Shown: positions 49,641 through 60,407, counted from the first letter of the stretch. The stretch is 64,000 bases of DNA from Ceratodon purpureus (GCA_014871385.1 CM026431.1:15986450-16050449); one strand, 5' to 3'. Translations and numbers: made by a program. The notes: generated by a model from the sequence alone, not told the origin.

Positions 49641-50386
49641 TCTGAAGCTACCAGGGAAATCACCCATGAGAGAAGAGACGAAGTAGAATAAGCACCGCCA
49701 ATTTCAACTGGGGTGCATATGCGAAGGTATACTCAATCCGAGGCTGCTGAGGAGAAAGAGAGAAGAGGAGAGTTCAGTACAACAGAAAATCTCCTGCTGT
49801 GATCTTCTGGTATCATGATTTCCACATTGAGGCAAGGAGTCCCACCATCAGCCGGATTGAGGAGCTAACCTGTCATGTCAACTTGCCTTTTCAGCCAGAA
49901 TACTGTCATCTCAATCAGGATCAATGCTACCCTTATTTTATAATTAATCAAGTTCATAGATTTATCAGATACAGATGAGGGTGGGTCTTGTTTACAAGTG
50001 TAATCGTCGATTGTGACAACCAAGATTAAATGAAAGGCTGAGTTATACGAGGTTGGTGCTTTGAAGTATCAACATTTTCATGTCCTGATCTAAACCTAGA
50101 CAGGCATTCTAGGTGTCAAATTCTTGGACGTCCATCCAAACATTATAAATCTTTGCAAAGATGCTGGACACTAGAATAACTGCATAAAATATCCGAAAAA
50201 CGGTAATAATGAACGCGTCCATCCCTAATGGCACGAAAACTGGAAACAACACCACAAATCTGGATGTAAAAAAAAAAAAAAAAAAAAAAAAAGAGCTTCA
50301 AAGAAACTGAATACGGACACTCCTTTAAAGCTATAAAAGGAAAAAAGAAAAAAAATGAATGGAAACTCGTTCAATGATGCGGAAAA

Positions 50387-50400
50387 TGGCGCTGGCGCGG
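50387..50400. repeat. Dyad, core exact, centre TG
   Basis: TGGCGCTGGCGCGG, with the 10-bp core intact and the right outer bases changed. Confidence 0.7.
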
Positions 50401-51085
50401 TCCAATATAAACTTCCGGAAGTAGACTGCATATCAGAATTCTCACACAATGAAACTGGTTATACCACAATCAATAATTGAACATCTGCAATTTGGCTCAA
50501 CCATCAAGAGACGAAAAAAAGTCCAGAGCCTAAAATATACCAGTACAAGTGACTTGTTTTCATGCTTAAACTACAAAACATAACTATTCCAATCATGATG
50601 ACCAACTCACTCCCAAATGAAAACATTGACACGATGTCTACTGTTCTTTTTATTAATTATTTTGGTACAACAATTAACAATGTCGAGGCAACAGAAAGTC
50701 TACCGCTTAAATTCTTTGAGTGTAAACAGATAAAACAAAGTCCTCTGCTATTAAAAATATCAATATTGAAGTGAAGGTGTCGCCTCTTCTGGTAAGTGAA
50801 CAAGAAGACCATGCTTGATCAAGCTATTTCGAATATCCTTCCGAAGCGTGTTGCAAAGAAGGACAGCATTTTAACTACGAATGGTTCGATTAACGATTAT
50901 CTCAAGAACACAAGGTCTCAAAGTACAATCTTCTCCCTTGAGCATCTGTTCAAATTAGCCATTTATAACTTGTTACAAAAAACATGCTTCCAAAACTGTG
51001 CACTCACTTTTGTGAAATTTCAAAAGGATTGAAACATGAAATTCAAACTGATCTTATTCATGAACAGCATCAAGATGGGGTCACC

Positions 51086-51099
51086 CGGCGCCAGCGCCC
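51086..51099. repeat. Dyad, core exact, centre CA
   Basis: CGGCGCCAGCGCCC, with flanks shared with the copy at 51950. Confidence 0.75.
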
Positions 51100-51949
51100 T
51101 CTGCAAAAAATCGTAAACTTGAACGGTAAAAGACGGTCCAAACAATTACGAACTATGGACTTAAGAATAGAAGCGTCTGTAAGCACTTAGTACGGGTACA
51201 CTTATAGACCAGATTTTGAAATAAAGATATTACGTTCCTATCGGATCCTTTAGGGGAACAAGACGACTCATGTACATAAACATTGCAATAATCAACACAA
51301 GTAATTAGATACTCATGCCAATGGACTCGTAACTGAAACCTGGTTTAGATAGCGAGAATAATTTGACAATTGGAACCAGATAGAGCACCCTCATCAGCTG
51401 CGGAATGATATACCAAATTCGATATACTCTCTTACACCTGTCAAAAACGAAAAAAACTAAACATTTATCAAATAACGGTGGTCCATTCAGTTAAATTCAT
51501 CCCAGAAATCTCAATTCCACACAAAGACGAATAGGTACAAAACTAATTAAATTAACAGACACACTCTACTAACTTGTACGTCATTTGACTTGAGACATGT
51601 GATTCTCTGGAAAAATTAATACTTGGTCTCCCTATACAAACAAGTCCAAGGGAACAAATTAAAAGCCCAGAGTTGAGTATTCATGGAAAATCAAATTAAT
51701 AATTACTAAAAACTGCCTTTTTCCAGCGTACTCAGCTGTCCTGAAATTCAACTTTCATATGGGAGATTAGCCAACATCACTGCATGCAGCGGAACAGCTA
51801 TCAAAAACCTAATCAAACAGAAGAAGATAGCACGCACGAGAATTTATAAACCGGTGTTGTATTTTAGTGACTGAAATATGAAGAACGAATTGATCAGAAA
51901 ATGAAACGAAACAAACTTAACATATGAAAAGCATCAGGATGAGATCACC

Positions 51950-51963
51950 TGGCGCCAGCGCCC
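51950..51963. repeat. Dyad, core exact, centre CA
   Basis: TGGCGCCAGCGCCC, with flanks shared with the copy at 51086. Confidence 0.75.
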
Positions 51964-52152
51964 TCGGACAATGTCTGTGACTATGAACGGTACACACAGC
52001 CTTGGGTAAAAATTTCAGACTCAGACCGTCACCAATATTAACATGAGAATATATATGACAGACATCAAAATAGTATGCAACAGATATGCTAGAAAATGAT
52101 TACATTGGATTTCTCGCAGATTATGAAAATAGAATAGTCCCTAAGTTTCAAA

Positions 52153-52166
52153 TGGCGCCAACACAT
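52153..52166. repeat. Dyad, left half only
   Basis: TGGCGCCAACACAT, with the left half intact and the right half degraded. Confidence 0.4.
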
Positions 52167-52374
52167 CGCTCGCTCTTTTTTCTGGGTCTACACAAATGAA
52201 TACAAAATCTAGATCACAATCAGCTGGCTTGCATGGGAGATACTTATCACAAAAATCACGCTGCGAATATACAAAACACGCCATCTCAATATCCAAGCAA
52301 TGTCCGTGTCTATGTCGCAAAAACAACGCAAAGTCCACAGACTTATCCGAACCCTGAGGGGCCGTTCCTGTGAA

Positions 52375-52388
52375 TGGCGCCGGCGCCG
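52375..52388. repeat. Dyad, core exact, centre CG
   Basis: TGGCGCCGGCGCCG, 148 bp downstream of the stop of the gene at 52537-53193, a position comparable to the copy at 60269 beside the twin gene. Confidence 0.8.
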
Positions 52389-52536
52389 AATGCATTCAGA
52401 TGATACTCTGTACATACCGGTATGAATAAGTTTTATGGTTACACTTGTGACATCGTTACGCTATGTATAATCGAAAATAGGAGTTTAGAACGAATCAAAT
52501 AGTACCTGGAATTCCGTCGAAAGCCAAAGTTGCCAA

Positions 52537-53193
52537 TCAATCCAAGCGATCCAATGGGGTCACCCAGATCTGCACTGCCGACTTCTTCTCTACATTCTGG
52601 ACTGACTTCGTCAACACGTTGCGCACTTTCGCAAGCTCGGACAATGACAACTTCGACAGGGGGGAGTTTAGTTCGCGCGTTGATAGCGGGGGATGCCGAA
52701 AACAATGCACCGGGATAGCTTTGGACTTCACAAACGCATTTAGGTTAATCCTGAAATTGCTAATGGGATCCGATTTATTGTAGAAAGGGTGGGCAGGATC
52801 AATCTCAACCGGCGAATATCCTGCGAAAATTACCAGTTTAATTTGCAGACAGGATTCGCACATATCAGAATTAGGTCTTGGCAATCATACATAAAGACAA
52901 CAGACTGCGAGCTCAATTTAGGTCAAGTGAAAATGCATACCAGTCCCGGTCGATCCTTGGCGATATTGGTCCGCTTCTGACCTTGCCAATCGCCACGCCG
53001 CCCATTCGGCAGTGTCTTCGATGCTGGATTTCCAGACGGACGAGACCGCCCAACACCTCCGGAGTCTCTGTAGCACCTGTTTCAGCGCTATCCTGTCTAC
53101 TGTGCACTTTTTCCTGCGATTCAGGGGAGCTCTTAGTTTCGGAAGGATGTTCCGAACCACAATATCATTCGGTATACAAGAAATGAAATGCAT
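52537..53193 (-). CDS. Hypothetical protein, F-box-like start, twin of 60408-61130
   Basis: Two exons, 53193-52941 and 52820-52537, joined in phase 1 (donor GACTG/GTATGC, acceptor TTTTCGCAG), give 178 residues. The start MHFISCIPNDIVVRNILPKL has the look of the first half of an F-box (xIPDDVVxxxLPKL), but the rest of an F-box is not clear. The middle has SSVWKSSIEDTAEWAAWRLA, and exon 2 has INLNAFVKSKAIPVHC and the end IWVTPLDRLD. Both exons match the gene at 60408-61130 in length (253 and 284 nucleotides), with roughly two thirds identity in exon 2 by eye. Retention of frame, splice sites and stop in both copies argues that the gene is functional. No function is assigned, and SCF-type ubiquitin ligation is only a possibility. 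Confidence 0.75.
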
Positions 53194-53838
53194 GTTGCCT
53201 ATTTGGGACGTAGTTAGCTCCGAAACAAACTACAGTGTAGGTTTAGGGTTCGAGAACTCAGGTTGTATGAATTAACGAATCGATGGCGGTCGCAAACCTG
53301 GGCACTCTCTGAAAGCCCTTCGAGTTTCGTTGCTTTAGTCTTCCATCCATTTATCATTAGGATGCAAATCACTGCACTATCTTCCACTCCAAATCACCTG
53401 GCCAATACCTATAAATTAGTGATTTGTGGGTTTTCTGAATTCTAGAGGTATACTGCTCCGTAAGTTGTTTACCATCTCATTCGTAATGTATTTTTACTTG
53501 AGGTTTTCTCGGTTTTTGGGCTCAAAATGATGGAATGCTCTATTGGACTGGGTATGAGATTCAGATGAAATAAAAGATTGTTTTCAAAATGGGGGCCGAA
53601 ACGGGGCCGAAACGTGGTTTTCTAAATGAAAATGATTTAAATTTGAATCAACGCAAGTATGCTCAAGGCAAGTATATTTATGGTGTCAGATTTTCGACAT
53701 ACTGAATGGACTCTACCTATTTCAATTTCACTACACAAATGCCGAGGCTTGTTCAAGCGATTTTGCATCTAACTGCCAATTCAATTATCTGGTAAATGTA
53801 TAATTGAAAGATCAAAAAATACTAGGATCCAGTTCAGC

Positions 53839-53852
53839 TGGCGCCAGCGCTC
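53839..53852. repeat. Dyad, core exact, centre CA
   Basis: TGGCGCCAGCGCTC, intergenic. Confidence 0.7.
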
Positions 53853-53971
53853 TTCGCGAATAACTTTGACTGCTCACTGTTCGAATTAGCAATATTAAAT
53901 CATCCCCGAAATCCGATTAATTTAAAGCTTTCTGTAAGAATCGTAATTTCCAGTTAGAATCACCTGGCAAG

Positions 53972-53985
53972 TTGCGCCGGCGCGT
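53972..53985. repeat. Dyad, core exact, centre CG
   Basis: TTGCGCCGGCGCGT, intergenic, 120 bp after the previous copy. Confidence 0.65.
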
Positions 53986-54241
53986 CCTCCTTTGGTATCT
54001 GTACTTTGGCTCCATACATGTTCCAATTCATAAAGACATCGAATATCGTTTCATTCGCCGCGAGCAGGAAAATGTACTTATTAAACCTCTTCGATCGGTA
54101 CATCAGAATGTCGTGACCTTTTTCATAAAACCCACGGGTCCACGAACTAAAAAATCAATTGCTCCAATTCGGGTGCAAATCACCCAAGCTTTGTTGCAGA
54201 CCTCGTGATTTCTGGAAAGATAAGAAGTTTCTACGTGGACA

Positions 54242-54255
54242 TGGCGCCAGCGCTT
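54242..54255. repeat. Dyad, core exact, centre CA
   Basis: TGGCGCCAGCGCTT, intergenic. Confidence 0.7.
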
Positions 54256-54528
54256 TATGCTGATTTTGATCACGAGCCTATTCTCCAGTCCAATAGAAAT
54301 GTAGATATTTCTCTAAGGGTACTGGTGAATTTGTCAAGAATTACGAAATCATGCATTCTATATTGCTAGGGTCGTTTCGAAATCTGAATTCCATGGATAT
54401 TCGTATATAAGATAATGGCCTCCACCTACTCAGCGGACGCTCGTCACAAAGTAATTTTGTTTTGTCGGTTGGTTCCTTTAAACCTGATATTGTTATATAT
54501 CAGATTACCTGGGTATATAATGAACGGA

Positions 54529-54542
54529 TGGCGCCGGCGCCA
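54529..54542. repeat. Dyad, perfect copy, centre CG
   Basis: TGGCGCCGGCGCCA, extended by flanking A and T to a perfect 16-bp palindrome (54528-54543). Confidence 0.85.
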
Positions 54543-54720
54543 TGGTGGTCACAACATACATGTTTAAAATATGATAATTGGAAAATACCAGTGTAAACTG
54601 TTATAATTGTAAAATCCAGGTTCTGTTGACACGGCATATCAGTGTGAAATATGATAACTGGTATCCACTACCACATAAAGACATTCTCTATCTACACATT
54701 ATCTCATGTCAAGCCGAAGT

Positions 54721-54734
54721 TGGCGCTGGCGCCA
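54721..54734. repeat. Dyad, full 14-bp copy, centre TG
   Basis: TGGCGCTGGCGCCA, with outer T and A extending the dyad by one pair. Confidence 0.85.
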
Positions 54735-55025
54735 ATCGATCAGTATGCCCTCAGGCTCTATTAGGATGCGAAACAATCGAACTCCCGTGCGATTCGAATC
54801 AAATTCTACATTGTTGAACACATATATGCCATAATTATAACTGTTCATGTTCGTCGTCAATGAATCGTCGGGACGCGTTACTTACCTGTATAGACGAGGA
54901 GTAACTTAGAGTTTCCTTGGAAGTTCTATTTCAAATATCCAGTATGAGATCCCAAATTTACGATGAAGAAGATCCGAAAGCGGATGCAAAATTGTTGAAC
55001 CGTATGCGAAATTTCATGTTTACAA

Positions 55026-55039
55026 TGGCACCGGCGCCA
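55026..55039. repeat. Dyad, one change, centre CG
   Basis: TGGCACCGGCGCCA, a single G-to-A change at a CpG in the left half. Confidence 0.65.
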
Positions 55040-56044
55040 TTCGTGTTCCCATACGGATTTTCAGGACGAGATTCAAAACATTTTTCTTTTATGAAGCGAT
55101 TTCCATTGAGTGTCCACGGAAGAATCAGTATCGCATTCTGTCCTTTACTGTCCATTCTAACAATCTCAATAAACAGATTTACAATATAGCGATTGAAGGG
55201 TACAAGTGATCGGAAGATTGACAGCATAAGTATTTTAAGAGTTCCTATGTGTAATTTAGAGTTTAGATACTTGAAATGTGGAATTTAAAATATTTAGGGG
55301 ATCTCGTTACGCAAGGTTATCTGGAGTAGGTGTTTGCTCTTATCCTCACTGTGTGAGAGTTACATTCCAATGCTTATAGGATTTGTGGGGATTGAAACAC
55401 CACCAACCCCAAACAAATATCAGCAAATACACTGTTTCAAAACAAAACTGCGAATCTGTAAAGCGTAATAATCAGAATTGCTTTGCTGACTGAATGTAAA
55501 CAATTTCGATATTTAATTCAGTTTCATGAGGAGGAGTAAAATTCAGAATTTGTACGCAAAAAAAAGGGTTCAGTTCGAATGCATCTTACTAATCCGAGAG
55601 ACTGCCGGGAATATTTCTGCTAATTGGAGTCAACATAGTCACTACAAATAGTGTCCGCACCGCCTCGATTTTGCATTGAAAGCATAGCGATGAAGCGGTA
55701 TTCGAGATAACATGACGGCGTTATAATTCTTCTCGGCAATACAGGTGCTCTTGATCTCTGTACTCTAGACGGGTAATCCTCCGTAGTGCCTGCAATCAAA
55801 CATTATTTTCTGTTGAGATACCTTGGAATTGAATAAAAAAATTTCCGGGGAAGAGCAGTAATTGAGAGCCTACTGACTGCACTATATTGAATGACTCAGT
55901 GAAAGAGAAATGACTGAAATCCCTACCATAGAACCACCTAGGTTCAGTACTATTTTAGAAATCCAAGAATATGCTATGGTTAGTATTTCAGCAACGACAG
56001 CCTAACCGAGGCAATCTTTTAGAATTGGTTATCTTATTTACCCG

Positions 56045-57619
56045 CTATTCGACGCTCTCAGCACTGGACTCCTTTTTCTTCTTACGGCTGGAGGAAGCAA
56101 TTGCGTTATAGTTCAATCCTCCTATGTCAGAGTTCAGGTGTGACCGACGCTTCTGTGGATCATTATATACCTCAGTCTCAAACGGCCCTGAACCAAATTA
56201 GATATTTAAGTCATTAGAACTTATCTCCAAAGGGCATTGCATTCAGACATTCCATAGTGGAGCGCTGAATGCCATCTGAATACTCGAATAAGAATTCGAC
56301 TCTCTGAGTACTCAAAGCATGTGTGGAACATGATCTTAAATTTAAACCAAGTTCATTTCTGGTATATCATTTCAGAGATAAGATGAAATTCCTCTAAAGC
56401 AAGATTGTGTGATTTTGAAGGCAGTATTTAACCAAGATAATCTCGATAAGAGAGAAATATAGATCTGATTGGAAAACATACCTTCAGTTTTGTAATACCC
56501 AAAGCTTTTAAGCCATGAAGGAGGAAATGGTTCGTTGCACATCCGACTTGCGCAATTTTCATCAATCCAGGTTTGCATGGAAATGCACCATGGATGGTAA
56601 AGGCATGTACAAGGAGCAACAACTATATCAAGCAAAGGAAATGGAGATTTGCAGAAAGCACATGCTTGCACATGTATCACCTGCACGTCATTCGTCAAAA
56701 TTGTTTCTCCGATGTATGGGCTTGGAGTCCTGGTCAGAGGAATTCTGGACTTTGCCTCCAACTGTCCTAGAACACGCTGTGTCTTCTCCACACTGGAAGT
56801 CAACCGTTCACGTGTTGCCCTTGCGCTCTGTTCTTCTTCAATCGCATTCTGAAGGGCACTCTCCGCTACCATTCGACTCTCCAGTTTCTCACGAATCTCC
56901 TGCTCCAAACCTGTAATCTTCTGGAGCGCCGCGGAAATTTCGGCCTTGTACCACTTACAGAGCCCTTCATTGCCGCATTCTTCAATGGAGCCTTGTGACT
57001 TCCGCCAATTCTCCAACAAATCATTCGCGGATTTTAACTGCACATGCAGATTCTCCAATTCCAATCGCTGCTTAAGTCGCTCTCCGACATCATCAGGGTT
57101 CTGCTGCTTCGCTGTCAGGATTTCAACCTCCCTACACTTCCGTTCGAGAGTTTCCTCTGCAATCTTCCATTCCTCCGTGGCGGCCTCTACCAGCTCTCGA
57201 AGATGATGTGCCGCGACCTCGCTGTATTTTTTCTGGCCGCCGGCCATGAAGACAATGTCGCCACTCACGTTGCGCTGAACAACATCTCCCTTTCGAAGCC
57301 CTGCGGCGTATCTTGCCCAATTCATCTGAGTGTGGTGACAGACTTCTGATACCAACGCCCGCGCGAAGCTCTCGGGAATGAAAGTAACCTCCGGCGTAAG
57401 TGGGGTTTGATAAATAACCGGCAACAACTCCACCACGCGGGACCTAACACGCTCGCACTTCGCTGCTGTATACTTGTAACCCATACTCCTAACCTTCGCA
57501 CCGAAGATTGAAACTAATTCGCTATCGCTAACATGGTGGCAATCTCTGGCCGGATCCAACCCTACGTTCGGCAATCCTAACGTGACGCCAAAGTGTCTCT
57601 CCTTCGCCTCGAAGTCCAT
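56045..57619 (-). CDS. Coiled-coil C4HC3 finger protein, paralogue of 45192-46599
   Basis: Predicted 426 residues in two exons, 57619-56482 (donor TGAAG/GTATGT) and 56187-56045 (acceptor GGTTCAG), joined in phase 1 exactly as in the plus-strand paralogue. Domains are in the same order: an N-terminal domain (about 9-106, with GLDPARDCHHVS, FIPESFARALVSEVCH and MNWARYAA), a coiled coil (about 135-290), and a finger (about 320-361) with the identical ligand spacing including YHPWC and MQTW, then SWLKSFG. The last exon has HLNSDIGGLNY and RKKKK, a likely nuclear import signal. The open frame extends 41 codons upstream to 57742, but only the part from MDFEAKER aligns with the paralogue, so ATG 57619 is preferred. 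The finger could bind an E2 enzyme or protein partner. DNA binding is not excluded. Confidence 0.82.
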
Positions 57620-57971
57620 GTCTGCCTTACTTTTCGCTAAAAACGCTGTGGGGCACCTCAAACTGCGTTGCTTTGAGTCAAAAAGTTTCCAACAGCTGGT
57701 TACGTAGATGATCCGAGACAACGGATTTCTGCACAACGGCATACTAGCTCAGAAATAGACTCCTGACAATCATTCGAAAATTGTGTAATTTAATTGAAAG
57801 ACGCGAAGAAACGTTACCCAACAACCTCGGCTTGAATGTCACTTCATTTAATTACATGTACTGATAAACTAGATGAGCAATATAATTGTCTTAAGGATAT
57901 GGAGTGGCTCTCAGAAAGCAATATGATTGTTTTAAGGATATGATTGTCCTAAGGATATGATAAGGGGCAAC

Positions 57972-57985
57972 CAGCGCCGGCGCCA
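57972..57985. repeat. Dyad, core exact, centre CG
   Basis: CAGCGCCGGCGCCA, about 350 bp upstream of the start codon at 57619. Confidence 0.7.
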
Positions 57986-58152
57986 AATGATCGCTGTTAT
58001 AATTAGCAAAGAGACCTAAATAGCTACAGCAGGAGGTAATGGCTGTAGGGGGGGCGCTGATGCGAAGGTGGGCCGGGTCGGGTGTGAGTGCACTGGTGAA
58101 AGGGGGGGCACCATGCGGCACGGGCTGGAGCGGGTGCAAGGGCGAGGAGGGA

Positions 58153-58166
58153 CGGCGCTGGCGCCA
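58153..58166. repeat. Dyad, core exact, centre TG
   Basis: CGGCGCTGGCGCCA, followed by GGTGAC, the inverse of the GTCACC found before the 51086 copy. Confidence 0.75.
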
Positions 58167-58313
58167 GGTGACATTTGAATTATACGACTCCAAAGATTTA
58201 TAATGAAACAACCACAGAGTCGCCTTGAAATTATCATACCAATTAATAATGGATCCTCGATGCACTTTGATAATGGAATTAATTTGAAGCCAATCTTTGG
58301 GTAGCATATCAGA

Positions 58314-58327
58314 ACGCGCCGGCGCGA
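58314..58327. repeat. Dyad, core exact, centre CG
   Basis: ACGCGCCGGCGCGA. The central 12 bases form a perfect palindrome with a different outer pair from the consensus. Confidence 0.65.
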
Positions 58328-58486
58328 CTTCCCCAACAAGCAGTCAGTGCAAGCTGAGTTTCTACTAGGTCACGTTAAACCATTTGGAATACTAGGCTCT
58401 GCTACACTAAATGATCGAGTATGCTTTTGTGAATGATCGTGTATGCTTTTCGTGTATACTTTAAAGTTGTGTCTTGCGAATTGCGG

Positions 58487-58500
58487 TGGCGCCAGCTGAA
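58487..58500. repeat. Dyad, left half intact
   Basis: TGGCGCCAGCTGAA, with the right half degraded. Confidence 0.45.
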
Positions 58501-59868
58501 ACAAATTCTGAAATATTATGTGATATGTAGTTTGGATCATCATAGTTCGATATTACAGGACTGCTCAAACAAACTTGAATTGGATGTTTGTGACATTTCA
58601 AATCAAATTTTGTGTCAACGAATATATATAAGGTAGAAACACCCGTAACCAACAACTTAAAGCAGTTTAGCATATCAAAGCTTGGGTTATCGTCAAGGAG
58701 ATATTTTTGGTTCATAGGAAAATATGGTCCATGAAGAATGAGCATTTATCCATAAATAATCTCCTAATATTAAAATTTTTACAATTTTTCAAAGTGAAAA
58801 GTACTTCCGAACCAATAGCCGATAAATACAAATGAGGTACATCTGTTCTTTTATAATCTAGGAATTAGAAGATTTCGGCTATTGGTCATGTGTCGACTAT
58901 AGGTGTGTCAACCTTATGTAGCTGCCATATTATTTATCCTTCATTTCATATTATATATTACTCCAAGGGACAGCTTTTGTTATAGAAAATTGTTGTCACA
59001 AAGTAGAATTGTTGTCACAAAGAAGAAATTTTAGAACTTGCAATATTTTTTCACGAAATTGATTCGATCCATTTAGTGAGGTGAAAGTTGATTTTATATT
59101 TTTTCCGTACTATATACACCCTTATATAGTGACGTGTATTACTTAGTTAAATGGAGAAAGAGCGGGAGCAAAGAGAACGACCACAACTTCGCCAACTTAC
59201 CTATTAACGATCGTCGTCATCTAAGCAATATAGCAGTCATTTTCCATAGCCGCTCTGATTACCCCACAAGCCCATAGTTTAAGCTATGAAGGATTTAAGA
59301 TTTTGAAATATTTATTTATCTTTTTAAAGGCAATATATTTACTTAAAATTTTAATTTTTCTGGGCATCATGCAACGACGAGCCACAAATTCGAGTAAATT
59401 CGACTGAAGTATATTTTCTAGTAAATTCGACTGAAGTACCTCCTACTCACACTGTTCGTACTAGTAACAAGTGATTTGTACATGGATAGTCGATAATCGC
59501 AAACTACTAAATTGTCTATGCAAGTAGCACAGGGTCTTGATGTGGTATTTGACAACACTTCTGATAATTCACACTTGTTGAGTTGATATTTGGACAGGAT
59601 GAGAGAGTTCACCGTCGTTTCTTCTCATATGATCATGATTTGAATGCTGTTTATTAGTATGACTCGGATCCCGGTCTGCCAGTATGATCTGGGCCTCTGT
59701 TCATGTGGACGATTATGTAATAAATTGAATTATTAAAATGAATTTGATGTGCTTCTTGTTTCTGGTAACCTTTCTCATTGCTAATATAAGTACCACATGT
59801 CCAAACAAAAACAAGTATTTTGACAACTTCCAATGAATTGCTGCAATCGCAGGAGTTCGATTCATTTT

Positions 59869-59933
59869 TATTTATTTATTTTTTTTTGAGACAAATGGTG
59901 AAAAATCCATTTCAAAAGGAACGAACATTACAA
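59869..59933 (-). mobile_element. Extremely truncated LINE 3' end
   Basis: The 65 bp after a T-rich run (TTTTTTTTTGAGACAAATGG) match the 3' end of the LINE at 18600-18660 (TTTTTTTGAAGCAAATG and the following CATTGCAGAAAGG-like block). A near-identical 14-bp direct repeat, GTTCGATTCATTTT and GTTCGATTGATTTT, lies at 59855-59868 and 59934-59947 as the target duplication. It is a dead-on-arrival insertion of the same LINE family. Confidence 0.65.
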
Positions 59934-60061
59934 GTTCGATTGATTTTTGAATCCTTCTTTTACGATTTGTATTCTGTATAATCTAATCGTCCTGAAATGC
60001 AAAGGCGTTTGCACTCATCGGGGACCCTCTGCACTTGAATATTGAATACCTATCTACCGGA

Positions 60062-60075
60062 TTGCGCCGGCGCCA
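60062..60075. repeat. Dyad, core exact, centre CG
   Basis: TTGCGCCGGCGCCA, intergenic. Confidence 0.75.
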
Positions 60076-60268
60076 TTCCATATTCCGCAGTGCACAGTTT
60101 ACTAAGTCTACACAGCATTGCCTTCAAATCTAAGTTCTGTGGAACGCAATGTAAACAACTCACACTTTTGTAAACATGCAGCCATTACAGTTGCAGCTAT
60201 CCGCTAGGTCATCTATTGCTGTCGCTCGACATTCTAAAACTTGGAAACTGCCAATCGGAAGCCCAACT

Positions 60269-60282
60269 TGGCGCCGGCGCCA
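60269..60282. repeat. Dyad, perfect copy, centre CG
   Basis: TGGCGCCGGCGCCA, 125 bp downstream of the stop of the gene at 60408-61130 and so probably in or near its 3' untranslated region. Confidence 0.85.
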
Positions 60283-60407
60283 GTCGTCAGACATTGGAAA
60301 TGAGGCGCCGTCGATGTGGTTTGGAGACATCATCGATTCACATACTATGTGTATTGTATTGGATTTATATTGCGTTGATGAGATGATCATGTAGCCAAGT
60401 ATTGGCG

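Larger units (their letters stand above)
49668..52373. other. Intergenic DNA with dyad copies
   Basis: No gene was accepted. It holds an A run at 50268-50292 and dyad copies at 50387, 51086, 51950 and a half copy at 52153. The surroundings of the 51086 and 51950 copies are themselves similar (CATCARGATGRGRTCACCY before, GAACGGTA after), so here the dyad lies within a longer diverged repeat. Confidence 0.5.
53194..56044. other. Intergenic DNA with the densest set of dyads
   Basis: No confident gene was found. Six dyad copies lie between 53839 and 55039. A stretch at about 55790-55725 (minus), following an acceptor-like CAG, reads ALRRITRLEYRDQEHLYCRE and might be an alternative last exon of the gene at 56045-57619. 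It is not annotated as coding because the stop at 56045 is already well supported. Confidence 0.45.
57620..60061. other. Intergenic DNA with dyad copies and a LINE tail
   Basis: No gene was found. Four dyad copies lie at 57972-58500. A G/C-rich patch at 58040-58150 gives spurious frames. A short LINE 3' end lies at about 59869-59933. Confidence 0.45.

Noticed and set aside
56515..57349. Several plus-strand frames across the zinc-finger gene
   Set aside because: They are antisense shadows of the conserved minus-strand coding region.
41814..60282. Dyads as ordinary E2F sites (TTTGGCGC-like)
   Set aside because: Half-sites resemble E2F cores, but the T-rich flank is mostly missing and the 14-bp inverted arrangement between genes is not the usual promoter context.
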